This document shows, one piece after another, positions 1-5,109 of a DNA stretch of 5,797 nt. The stretch comes from an uncultured Oscillospiraceae bacterium (lineage in GTDB: Bacteria > Bacillota > Clostridia > Oscillospirales > Acutalibacteraceae). The stretch spans positions 1 through 5,797 of the forward strand of contig CAJUPK010000035.1 of assembly GCA_910588415.1 (NCBI GenBank). Direction: 5' to 3'. The position numbers and the translations under genes are program-made. How positions within the stretch are numbered: the first letter of the stretch is position 1; each line of letters opens with the position of its first letter. The notes beneath the pieces are model-generated. The model ran no database searches. It was given only the letters and a program-made list of their open reading frames with translations, and was not told where the DNA came from.

Positions 1-1
1 C

Positions 2-42
2 GTGGAGCGCTGCTCCACACCACGCAGCCTTTGAAAAGGCTG
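2..42. other. Two adjacent hairpins upstream of the leuA promoter
   Basis: Positions 2-8 (GTGGAGC) pair perfectly with 12-18 (GCTCCAC) around a 3-base loop. Positions 25-31 (CAGCCTT) pair with 36-42 (AAGGCTG) around a TGAA loop. A short T-rich stretch (ACTTTTCC, 49-56) follows, so the second hairpin could be a weak terminator for a gene left of the window. The T-tract is poor and there is no upstream gene to judge by. Tandem hairpins like these could also be a dispersed intergenic repeat. The structure is seen; the role is inferred. Confidence 0.35.
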
Positions 43-56
43 GCGAAACTTTTCCT

Positions 57-85
57 TTGCTCCTCTCAAAACCCAATCATATAAT
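57..85 (+). promoter_or_regulatory. Candidate sigma-A promoter of leuA
   Basis: A perfect -10 hexamer TATAAT lies at 80-85. A partial -35, TTGCTC, lies at 57-62, and the spacer is 17 bases. Transcription would begin near 92 and give a leader of about 50 bases. That is too short for a T-box or a classic leader-peptide attenuator, so leucine control here may rest on the enzyme's own feedback domain or on a DNA-binding regulator. Confidence 0.6.
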
Positions 86-140
86 AGACAGCTGCACCCG
101 TTTTACACAATAAAATTTATTCTTGAAAGGAAAGATCCCC

Positions 141-1832
141 ATGAATCAAGGTTGTAAAAAATACAAACCCTTTCAGCCCATCTCCTTCCCAGAGCGCACC
201 TGGCCGGACAAAACCATCACCAAGGCCCCGGTCTGGTGCAGCGTGGACCTGCGGGACGGCAACCAGGCCCTGGTCAACCCCATGAACCTGGAGCAGAAGC
301 TGGAGTTCTTCCAGATGCTCTGCGATATCGGCTTCAAGGAGATCGAGGTGGGCTTTCCCTCTGCCTCTGAGACAGAGTACGAGATCCTCCGGGCTCTCAT
401 TGACCAGGACCTGATTCCGGACGATGTGACCATCCAGGTGCTGGTCCAGGCCCGGGAGCATCTCATCCGCAAGACCTTTGAGGCCATCGACGGGGCCAAA
501 AACGTCATTGTACATTTCTACAACTCCACCTCCACTTTGCAGCGCAAGGTGGTGTTCAACACGGACATGCAGGGGGTTATCAACATTGCCGTGGAGGGGG
601 CAAGGCTGATTCGCCAGCTCACCGAGGAGATCACCCAAAACAGCGGCATCAACATCCGCTATGAATACTCCCCCGAGAGCTTCTCCGGCACGGAGATGGA
701 CAACGCGGTGCTTATCTGCGACCGGGTGCTGGAGGAGCTGGGCGCCACCCCGGACAATAAGGTGATCATCAACCTGCCCAACACGGTGGAGATGTCCACC
801 CCCAACACCTATGCCGACCAGATTGAATACTGCTGCCGCAGCATGAAGCACCGGGACGCGGCCATTATCAGCCTGCACCCCCACAACGACCGGGGCACTG
901 CCACCGCTGCCACCGAGCTGGGGGTTATGGCTGGGGCCGACCGGGTGGAGGGCACTCTGTTCGGCAACGGAGAGCGCACAGGCAATTCCGACATTATGAA
1001 CCTGGCCATGAATCTCTACTCCCAGGGCGTGGACCCAGAGCTGGACTTCAGCCACATGAACCATATCCGGGAGATATACGAGCGCTGCACAGAGATGAAG
1101 GTGCATCCCCGGCACCCCTATGCGGGTACGCTGGTGTTCACCGCCTTCTCCGGGTCCCATCAGGACGCCATCAATAAGGGCGTGAACTTCATGCAAAAGG
1201 AGAACTCCCCCTACTGGGAGGTGCCCTACCTGCCCATTGACCCGGCGGACCTGGGCCGGCAGTACGAGCCCATTATCCGCATCAACAGCCAGTCCGGCAA
1301 GGGCGGCGCGGCCTTTGTCATGCACCAGAGCTTTGGGTATATTCTGCCCAAGGCCATGCACCCAGAGTTCGGCAAGCTGGTGAAAAAGGCCTGCGACCAG
1401 GCGGGCCGGGAGATCAGCACCCAGGAGGTGTTTGACATCTTTAAAGGGGAGTACCTGGAGGTGACCAAGCCCTACCATCTGCTGACCTACAAGATCTTTG
1501 AGGAGGATGGCGGCCAGGGGCAGGTGATTGTGGACTTTGAGGGAACCATCCGCCACCATGGAGAGACCAAAGCAGTCTCTGGCAAGGGCAACGGCCCCAT
1601 CGACGCTTTCTTCAACGCCATTGGGGAGATCGGCCTGAGCCACTATGAATTTGTCTCCTACAGCGAGCACGCCATCTCCACGGGCGCGGACTCCAAAGCG
1701 GTGTCCTACATCCAGCTGAAGCATGACGGCGAGACCATCTTCGGCGTGGGCATAGACAGCAACATCAGCATTGCCTCTGTGAAGGGCATTATCTGCGCCA
1801 TCAACCGCCAGCTGAAAGGCCAGGAGGCCTGA
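141..1832 (+). CDS. leuA: 2-isopropylmalate synthase (long, LeuA type 2)
   Basis: Catalyses the first committed step of leucine biosynthesis in the cytoplasm: acetyl-CoA plus 2-oxoisovalerate gives 2-isopropylmalate. The product is 563 aa. The TIM-barrel catalytic domain covers about residues 30-305 and opens with DLRDGNQAL (36-44), which supplies Arg38 and the metal ligand Asp39. The other metal ligands are His246 and His248 in HPHND and Asn282 in GNGERTGN. The linker region carries SGKGG near 385. A C-terminal LeuA dimer/regulatory domain follows from about 450, with GNGPIDA near 484; in the family this domain binds leucine for feedback inhibition. The length and the WPDKTITKAPVWCSVDLRDG start match the fungal/actinobacterial-like subfamily rather than the short E. 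coli type. The start is ATG at 141, because AAAGGAAAG (126-134) sits at ribosome-binding distance. An in-frame TTG at 123 would add six residues but lies within this signal. No leuB, leuC or leuD follows: the gene is a single unit ending at a terminator and facing a convergent gene. Confidence 0.96.
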   Translation: MNQGCKKYKPFQPISFPERTWPDKTITKAPVWCSVDLRDGNQALVNPMNLEQKLEFFQMLCDIGFKEIEVGFPSASETEYEILRALIDQDLIPDDVTIQVLVQAREHLIRKTFEAIDGAKNVIVHFYNSTSTLQRKVVFNTDMQGVINIAVEGARLIRQLTEEITQNSGINIRYEYSPESFSGTEMDNAVLICDRVLEELGATPDNKVIINLPNTVEMSTPNTYADQIEYCCRSMKHRDAAIISLHPHNDRGTATAATELGVMAGADRVEGTLFGNGERTGNSDIMNLAMNLYSQGVDPELDFSHMNHIREIYERCTEMKVHPRHPYAGTLVFTAFSGSHQDAINKGVNFMQKENSPYWEVPYLPIDPADLGRQYEPIIRINSQSGKGGAAFVMHQSFGYILPKAMHPEFGKLVKKACDQAGREISTQEVFDIFKGEYLEVTKPYHLLTYKIFEEDGGQGQVIVDFEGTIRHHGETKAVSGKGNGPIDAFFNAIGEIGLSHYEFVSYSEHAISTGADSKAVSYIQLKHDGETIFGVGIDSNISIASVKGIICAINRQLKGQEA

Positions 1833-1869
1833 ACCCCGCCGGGGCATTTCAGACAGCGGAGCATAAAAG

Positions 1870-1912
1870 AACGCCGGAGGGCTGACAGCGCCCCTCCGGC
1901 GTTTCATTTTTT
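1870..1912. terminator. Bidirectional intrinsic terminator between leuA and the SleB-like gene
   Basis: A perfect 12-bp stem (AACGCCGGAGGG at 1870-1881 with CCCTCCGGCGTT at 1892-1903) is followed by TCA and then six T at 1907-1912, ending leuA transcription. On the minus strand the same stem is followed by TCTTTTA, so it also serves the convergent hydrolase gene, whose stop codon (1911-1913) overlaps the plus-strand T-tract. A smaller CCCC/GGGG hairpin lies right after the leuA stop (1834-1844). Confidence 0.9.
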
Positions 1913-2609
1913 AGGTGTAGCAGAAATAGATGGTAGTGCCTAAAATCTCGTCATAATAGCTGCTGTAGACCCCGCTGCCTGTGATGATGCCGTTCTGCCC
2001 TGTCACATTGGCTGGACAGATGCTGCCGTTTTCCAGCAGATAGCGGGCGTTCTCAATGACCCGCTGGCTGGGGGTCCAGTTGATGGACCCGTTGTACACC
2101 GGGCCGTACTGGCCAGGCTGGTAGATGACCTCCCGGATGGTGTTGGGGAAGTGGACGCTGTTCACCCGGTTCAACACCACGCTGCCCACCATCCGCTGTA
2201 CCCAGTCCGGCATCCAAGAGCAACCGGCCTCCGCGTTGATGATCCTGGCCAGCAGGTCCAGGTCCTCCTCGCTGTAGGTGGGCTTGGGCTTGGTGTCCTC
2301 CTCTATGGCGGCCAAAATGTCCTTTGCTGTGGTGTGGTCCGTGAAATAGCTGGTCCGGGGAAGATCCAGGTGTTCCTCCTGAATCTTCAAATTGCGCTGC
2401 CTCTCGTACACAGCGCCCACCTGCAGGGCATAAGCGCCGCCGTCCTTCAGCGCCCGCTTCATCTCGGCCATATAGTCTATCCGGGGGTCATAGCCAGTCA
2501 CGGCAATGTAGTCGGAAAGTCCTTTGGCGGAGGCGGGTACGCTGAACACAGAGGTTCCGGCCGCCAGCGCCAGCAGAAACATGGCGGCCCATTTCTTCAC
2601 CTTTACCAT
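1911..2609 (-). CDS. Secreted cell-wall hydrolase, SleB/CwlJ family (Hydrolase_2)
   Basis: Predicted exported peptidoglycan hydrolase of 232 aa. Residues 1-28 form a Sec signal peptide: basic VKVKK, a hydrophobic core from about 8 to 22, and a PASA cleavage site before Lys29. Residues 31-82 hold a YDPxxDYMAxM...RQRNLKI segment that I associate, from memory, with clostridial proteins of this family. The catalytic domain runs from about 112 to the end. It shows EEDLDLLARIINAEAG with the likely catalytic Glu127, then VGSVVLNRVNS, TIREVIYQPGQYGPVYNGS and a C-terminal YDEILGTTIYFCY. In Bacillus, SleB is a lytic transglycosylase that degrades spore cortex during germination. Clostridial paralogues are many, so a vegetative wall role is possible, and no LysM or peptidoglycan-binding domain is seen. 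The start is ATG at 2609, with AAAGGA about 9 bases upstream and the signal peptide directly following. The reading frame stays open further upstream, but that extension has no signal peptide or family similarity. Transcribed alone and convergent with leuA. Confidence 0.9.
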   Translation of the reverse strand: MVKVKKWAAMFLLALAAGTSVFSVPASAKGLSDYIAVTGYDPRIDYMAEMKRALKDGGAYALQVGAVYERQRNLKIQEEHLDLPRTSYFTDHTTAKDILAAIEEDTKPKPTYSEEDLDLLARIINAEAGCSWMPDWVQRMVGSVVLNRVNSVHFPNTIREVIYQPGQYGPVYNGSINWTPSQRVIENARYLLENGSICPANVTGQNGIITGSGVYSSYYDEILGTTIYFCYT

Positions 2610-2683
2610 ATGAGCACATCCTTTCTCTTGAGACGCGCCGTTCCATGGGGAGGGCCCGTCCCGAAATTCAGGTTTTGCAGTAG

Positions 2684-2712
2684 GAGTATGGCCGGTATTT
2701 GGTGATTTATGC
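2684..2712 (-). promoter_or_regulatory. Candidate sigma-G-type (forespore) promoter of the SleB-like gene
   Basis: On the minus strand, GCATA (2712-2708) is followed after 17 bases by CATACTC (2690-2684). The B. subtilis sigma-G consensus is roughly GHATR and CATWHTA about 17-18 bases apart, so only the last -10 base departs. The site lies about 75 bases upstream of the start codon. sleB in Bacillus is a sigma-G gene, so position and biology agree, but short motifs occur by chance. Confidence 0.45.
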
Positions 2713-2833
2713 CAAACCGTCCAAAAAATCCCGCAGAACCAACGGATGTAATCATACCACCAGCAGGAGGAAAAGGGGGTCGAAGCCCGCCGTCCTTTTT
2801 CCCCGCTTCCTGTCATGCCTGCCGCAGCCCCAT

Positions 2834-2860
2834 AAAAAAGGACCCGAGAGGATCCTTTTT
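2834..2860 (-). terminator. Intrinsic terminator downstream of luxS
   Basis: AAAAAGGA (2835-2842) pairs with TCCTTTTT (2853-2860). The stem continues past one C/A mismatch with CC/GG around a GAGA loop. It carries a T-run on either strand. Minus-strand reading, from luxS, is the only direction with an obvious gene to end, about 170 bases after the luxS stop. It also insulates the SleB-like gene promoter from luxS transcription. Confidence 0.7.
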
Positions 2861-2886
2861 GCCATGAAAACCGTATTTCAGCCCCT

Positions 2887-2958
2887 GTATGCCCAGCCGG
2901 AAGCGCAGGCTGGGCGAGGAGGGTTCCTGCCAGGCCAGGCAGATTGGTGCAGGCATAC
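2887..2958. other. Three-helix inverted-repeat cluster in the luxS 3' region
   Basis: GTATGCC (2887-2893) pairs with GGCATAC (2952-2958) and encloses two hairpins. The first is GCCCAGCC (2891-2898) with GGCTGGGC (2908-2915). The second is CTGCC (2927-2931) with GGCAG (2938-2942). The closing helix and first hairpin share up to three bases, so they compete at the edge. If transcribed from luxS this would be a folded 3' untranslated region just before the terminator. It does not match any RNA family I recognise. Confidence 0.4.
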
Positions 2959-3026
2959 TGCCGTATAGCAAGCACATATAACGACGGCGGACAGGAAAAA
3001 AGCGCGCAGACGGTGCTTGCAGGCTC

Positions 3027-3485
3027 TTACGTATATTGCAGCTGCGCCGCAGTCCAGCCGTCCAGCACGGCGTTCATGTCCCGGGCCACTTCTTTAGCCC
3101 CGGGCAGGTCGTGTTCCAGGTAATTGCCGCACTCCTCCCGCTTGCTGCCGGGAATCTCCCCTTCAAAGCCCTCGATAAACCGGAAAGTCTCCTGTACCAG
3201 GGCAATGGCCTGTTCATTGCTGACCGTATCCCGTACCAGCAGGTAAAACCCGGTGCGGCAGCCCATGGGCCCCACGTAGACCACCTGGTCAGAAAGGGCG
3301 GAGTTGCGGGCATAGGTGGCAAACAGGTGCTCGAAGGTGTGCATGGCCCCGTTGTTCAGGTAGTCCCCGGCATTGGGCTTTTTCATGCGGATATCATAGG
3401 TCACCACGTCCCCGTCTGTGCGGGAGATGTACATGCCCTTGTCCAGCTTGTCATGATCCACGGTAAAGCTTGCGATTTTTTTCAT
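3027..3485 (-). CDS. luxS: S-ribosylhomocysteine lyase (AI-2 synthesis)
   Basis: Cytoplasmic metalloenzyme that cleaves S-ribosylhomocysteine to homocysteine and DPD, the precursor of autoinducer-2. It recycles the S-adenosylmethionine by-product after Pfs removes adenine. The product is 152 aa, the usual family length. The metal site is visible: HTFEH (His49, Glu52, His53) and Cys119 in EECGNY. The catalytic cysteine is Cys76 in GPMGCRTGFY. The start is ATG at 3485, preceded by AAGGAAGAGGACT. The frame is open further upstream, but homology begins at MKKIASF. No pfs or methionine-cycle gene is adjacent, so it stands as a single-gene unit. Upstream it faces an unusual tandem repeat array, which may belong to its regulatory region. 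Confidence 0.97.
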   Translation of the reverse strand: MKKIASFTVDHDKLDKGMYISRTDGDVVTYDIRMKKPNAGDYLNNGAMHTFEHLFATYARNSALSDQVVYVGPMGCRTGFYLLVRDTVSNEQAIALVQETFRFIEGFEGEIPGSKREECGNYLEHDLPGAKEVARDMNAVLDGWTAAQLQYT

Positions 3486-3544
3486 AGTCCTCTTCCTTGC
3501 GTAATGGTGTAGTAGTGTTTCAAGACCCTCTCCAAGGTCTGCCC

Positions 3545-3573
3545 ATACGATAGGGAGTATAGTATAGTCACAA
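3545..3573 (-). promoter_or_regulatory. Possible proximal luxS promoter
   Basis: On the minus strand two overlapping TATACT hexamers (3566-3561 and 3561-3556) resemble -10 boxes but lack a good -35. Alternatively TTGTGA (3573-3568) lies 17 bases from TCGTAT (3550-3545). The leader would be about 55-70 bases. The exact promoter cannot be chosen by eye. Confidence 0.3.
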
Positions 3574-3580
3574 AAGCAGG

Positions 3581-3919
3581 GGAGTTTTCTCTGCACTTTT
3601 GCGAAGCAAAAGCGAAGAGAGAAAACTCCGGTACACGGCCATATAGGCTATATATACCATCTCAGTCCGCGCCGTGTACAGTATACCAAAAAGGCCCGGG
3701 ATGTTTTCTCTGTACTTTTGCGAAGCAAAAGCGGAGAGAGAAAACTCCCCGTACACGGCCATATAGGCTATATATACCATCTCAGTCCGCGCCGTGTACA
3801 GTATACCAAAAAGGCCCGGGATGTTTTCTCTGTACTTTTGCGAAGCAAAAGCGGAGAGAGAAAACTCCCCGTACACGGCCATATAGGCTATATATACCAT
3901 CCCAGTCCGCGCCGTGTAC
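3581..3919. repeat. Three tandem 120-bp units, each with two hairpins
   Basis: Units begin at 3584 (119 bp), 3703 (120 bp) and 3823 (97 bp, truncated at 3919). Over their shared length the second and third differ at one base (T3782/C3902). The first differs by a few substitutions and a one-base deletion. Hairpin A has an outer stem TTTTCTCT/AGAGAAAA and an inner stem CTTTTGC/GCAAAAG capped by GAA; in the first copy the outer stem is a perfect 12 bp (3581-3592 with 3618-3629). Hairpin B is GTACACGGC/GCCGTGTAC, 9 bp, at 3631-3639/3671-3679, 3751-3759/3791-3799 and 3871-3879/3911-3919. The linker between units carries AGTATACC and CCCGGG. The flank left of the first unit (3561-3583) is a degraded version of that linker. 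No transposase or CRISPR-like spacing is present. It may be a REP/MITE-like dispersed repeat or a duplicated regulatory segment. Confidence 0.95.
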
Positions 3920-3929
3920 CAGGTACCTA

Positions 3930-3958
3930 ATTATAGCATGTTTTGCCGTAAAAGTCCA
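3930..3958 (-). promoter_or_regulatory. Candidate minus-strand promoter firing into the repeat array and luxS
   Basis: On the minus strand TGGACT (3958-3953, four of six matches to the -35) is followed after 17 bases by a perfect TATAAT (3935-3930). Transcription would start near 3923, just before the array's last hairpin B arm. It would read through all three units toward luxS, giving a leader of about 440 bases if not terminated. Confidence 0.5.
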
Positions 3959-4016
3959 CTATGTATAGAGGTATAGAAGGCGTTTGTTTTTCTGCTTTCC
4001 TTTTCATAGGCCAAGA

Positions 4017-4042
4017 AGGGCCTCCCGGTGTGGGGAGGCCCT
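4017..4042 (-). terminator. Intrinsic terminator of the duplicated secreted-protein gene
   Basis: AGGGCCTCCC (4017-4026) pairs perfectly with GGGAGGCCCT (4033-4042) around a 6-base loop. On the minus strand it is followed by TTCTTGG, a weak T-tract. The stop codon (4043-4041) overlaps the stem. The hairpin is clear, but the poor T-tract makes termination efficiency uncertain. The remaining bases between the array and this stem (3959-4016) show nothing else. Confidence 0.6.
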
Positions 4043-4763
4043 AAACATAGTTTTCGCAATCATTGTTTGTCCCATGAATGGCCGCGGTTCCAAGGCGGAT
4101 AGTGCTTGTGGCAGGCCGCCCCCCATTCTGGGTACCAGAGGCTGGGTGTACAGAGACAGGCGAATGGGAAAGGGGGAAGCACTGTCCAGAGGCGTCATAG
4201 AACACCGGGGAAGATTCGGTCAATTTTCTATAGTCATCCCCAGCACAGATTTTACCGCACCCATCAGCGGCCCAGCTTTTGCTGAAAATAATTTGACTAC
4301 GGGCGGAAAGAATTTTTTCTTTTACCTCCTGCCGGGCTTTGGGAATATCCATATAGGCAAATTTCTGAACGTCCGATTTGGAAACAGGGACCAGGTCAGC
4401 GTCCAGTTTAGCGATCTTTGCGTATTCCCGGAAGTCGGGATTCACCAAGTTGGAGGGATACAGCTCATAGAAAGAGGGAAACATCTCGATAATATTGCCG
4501 TTTTCATCGGCAATGCCGCAGGTCCCTGGCTGGTCACAGAAGCTTTGGCTGAAAATAATCTGGTTTCTGGCTGCAAGAATCTGTGCCTCTACCTGGTCCA
4601 TGGCTTCGTCTATGTCCATGTAAGCGTACTGGAGAGTTTCCGCTTCCACATCCGCAATGGCTGAGCCATCAGGAAGAGACGGCACCGTGCTGGAGGCATG
4701 GGAAGATACGGCCACACTAAAAAGCAGGGAAGCTCCTAACAATACAGAAAGCAACTTTTTCAT
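4041..4763 (-). CDS. Secreted protein of unknown function with internal duplication
   Basis: I do not recognise the family. The product is 240 aa. Residues 1 to about 24 look like a Sec signal peptide: KK, then LLSVLLGASLLFSVAV, and SHASS near the cleavage site. Two homologous segments follow 89 residues apart. One is YAYMDIDEA...QILAARNQIIFSQSF (46-75) and the other FAYMDIPKA...KILSARSQIIFSKSW (135-164). Each is followed by a Cys pair and a variable tail with a PxFYE/PVFYD motif. The repeated AYMDI-helix-IIFSxS pattern suggests a small structural module occurring twice. Residues from about 191 to the end are rich in Gly, Ser, Pro and Thr and show no repeat similarity, so an old frameshift or a replaced tail is possible. 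The start is ATG at 4763 because the signal peptide begins there; AAGGGAG lies about 10 bases upstream. The gene has its own promoter, operator-like palindrome and terminator. Confidence 0.75.
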   Translation of the reverse strand: MKKLLSVLLGASLLFSVAVSSHASSTVPSLPDGSAIADVEAETLQYAYMDIDEAMDQVEAQILAARNQIIFSQSFCDQPGTCGIADENGNIIEMFPSFYELYPSNLVNPDFREYAKIAKLDADLVPVSKSDVQKFAYMDIPKARQEVKEKILSARSQIIFSKSWAADGCGKICAGDDYRKLTESSPVFYDASGQCFPLSHSPVSVHPASGTQNGGRPATSTIRLGTAAIHGTNNDCENYV

Positions 4764-4818
4764 ATAAACACGACTCCCTTCACAAAATACAGGCGGGCGG
4801 AAGATCTTCAAAACTCTG

Positions 4819-4838
4819 CATCTTACAGCTGCAAGATG
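4819..4838. promoter_or_regulatory. 20-bp palindrome abutting the -10 box (operator candidate)
   Basis: CATCTTACAGCTGCAAGATG is a dyad with a single A/C mismatch. It ends one base before the -10 hexamer of the secreted-protein gene and covers the expected transcription start. That is the classic position for a repressor site. It could instead act as a hairpin at the 5' end of the transcript. Confidence 0.5.
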
Positions 4839-4868
4839 ATTATAGCAAAAAAGAAAACTTATTGTTAA
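4839..4868 (-). promoter_or_regulatory. Promoter of the duplicated secreted-protein gene
   Basis: On the minus strand TTAACA (4868-4863, five of six matches) and a perfect TATAAT (4844-4839) are separated by 18 bases in an AT-rich stretch. Transcription would begin near 4832, giving a leader of about 70 bases. Confidence 0.7.
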
Positions 4869-4917
4869 TAGATATGCAGGGATTTGTAAAAAAGTTTCTC
4901 AAAAATAAAGTTTCCGT

Positions 4918-5022
4918 CTTATCGCACCTCCGATAAAAAGTCAAATACCATTTCCCAAAAGCCATACAAATTTTGCAGTTCTCCGGAAAGCCTCCCCGGC
5001 GTCCAGAGGGCCGGGATTTTTT
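4918..5022 (+). ncRNA. Candidate small RNA with C-rich loop
   Basis: A hairpin TTATCG/CGATAA (4919-4924 with 4931-4936) displays CACCTC in its loop, complementary to the Shine-Dalgarno core. An A-rich unpaired stretch follows, containing TTTCCC and CCTCCCC, and then a good terminator at 4995-5022. A weak promoter (TTGTAA at 4884-4889, 16 bases, TAAAGT at 4906-4911) would place the start just before the first hairpin. No convincing plus-strand reading frame explains the terminator. This is inferred from layout only; the promoter match is weak and the region is AT-rich. Confidence 0.3.
4995..5022 (+). terminator. Intrinsic terminator without an upstream gene
   Basis: CCCGGC (4995-5000) pairs with GCCGGG (5010-5015), followed by A and six T (5017-5022). 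It works only in plus-strand reading, because the other side has no T-run. The nearest plus-strand gene upstream is leuA, which already has its own terminator more than 3 kb away. Confidence 0.75.
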
Positions 5023-5036
5023 GCACAGATTGCCCC

Positions 5037-5065
5037 TTGCGCATCGGGCTGTTTCATGATACCAT
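5037..5065 (+). promoter_or_regulatory. Possible mutS2 promoter
   Basis: TTGCGC (5037-5042) and TACCAT (5060-5065) are 17 bases apart, each matching part of the consensus. Nothing better is visible in the mutS2 leader. Confidence is low. Confidence 0.25.
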
Positions 5066-5073
5066 TTATAGAG

Positions 5074-5109
5074 GAAAAGAGGCCGCGGCCGTGCGGGGCT
5101 TTCTTTTTT
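5074..5109 (+). terminator. Terminator-like hairpin in the mutS2 leader
   Basis: An imperfect stem has GAAAAG (5074-5079) against CTTTC (5099-5103) and CCGC (5083-5086) against GCGG (5093-5096), with an internal loop between. Six T (5104-5109) follow. It lies 134 bases before mutS2 and downstream of the possible promoter, so it could attenuate mutS2 or end a short transcript. The remaining leader (5110-5243) is GC-rich and shows no other clear element. Confidence 0.35.

Noticed and set aside
117..1907. Long open frame on the minus strand opposite leuA
   Set aside because: It is the antisense shadow of a GC-rich gene with strong codon bias; leuA has full catalytic motifs and the opposite frame shows no family resemblance.
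2151..2968. Plus-strand open frames over the SleB-like gene and its upstream region
   Set aside because: They lie opposite a convincing gene or across its regulatory region and lack ribosome binding sites and recognisable domains.
2610..2975. N-terminal extension of the SleB-like protein
   Set aside because: It would cross the luxS terminator and candidate promoter, has no signal peptide or similarity, and the ATG at 2609 has a ribosome binding site and signal peptide.
3036..3512. Plus-strand open frame opposite luxS
   Set aside because: Antisense shadow of luxS, which has all active-site residues.
3486..3570. S-box (SAM) riboswitch before luxS
   Set aside because: Only a 5-bp hairpin (3523-3527 with 3536-3540) is visible in the short proximal leader; the conserved multi-helix core is absent.
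3581..3919. CRISPR array
   Set aside because: The 120-bp period is head-to-tail duplication with no distinct variable spacers, and no cas gene is present.
3718..3930. Plus-strand 70-aa frame in the repeat array
   Set aside because: Open only because the unit length is divisible by three; no ribosome binding site or domain.
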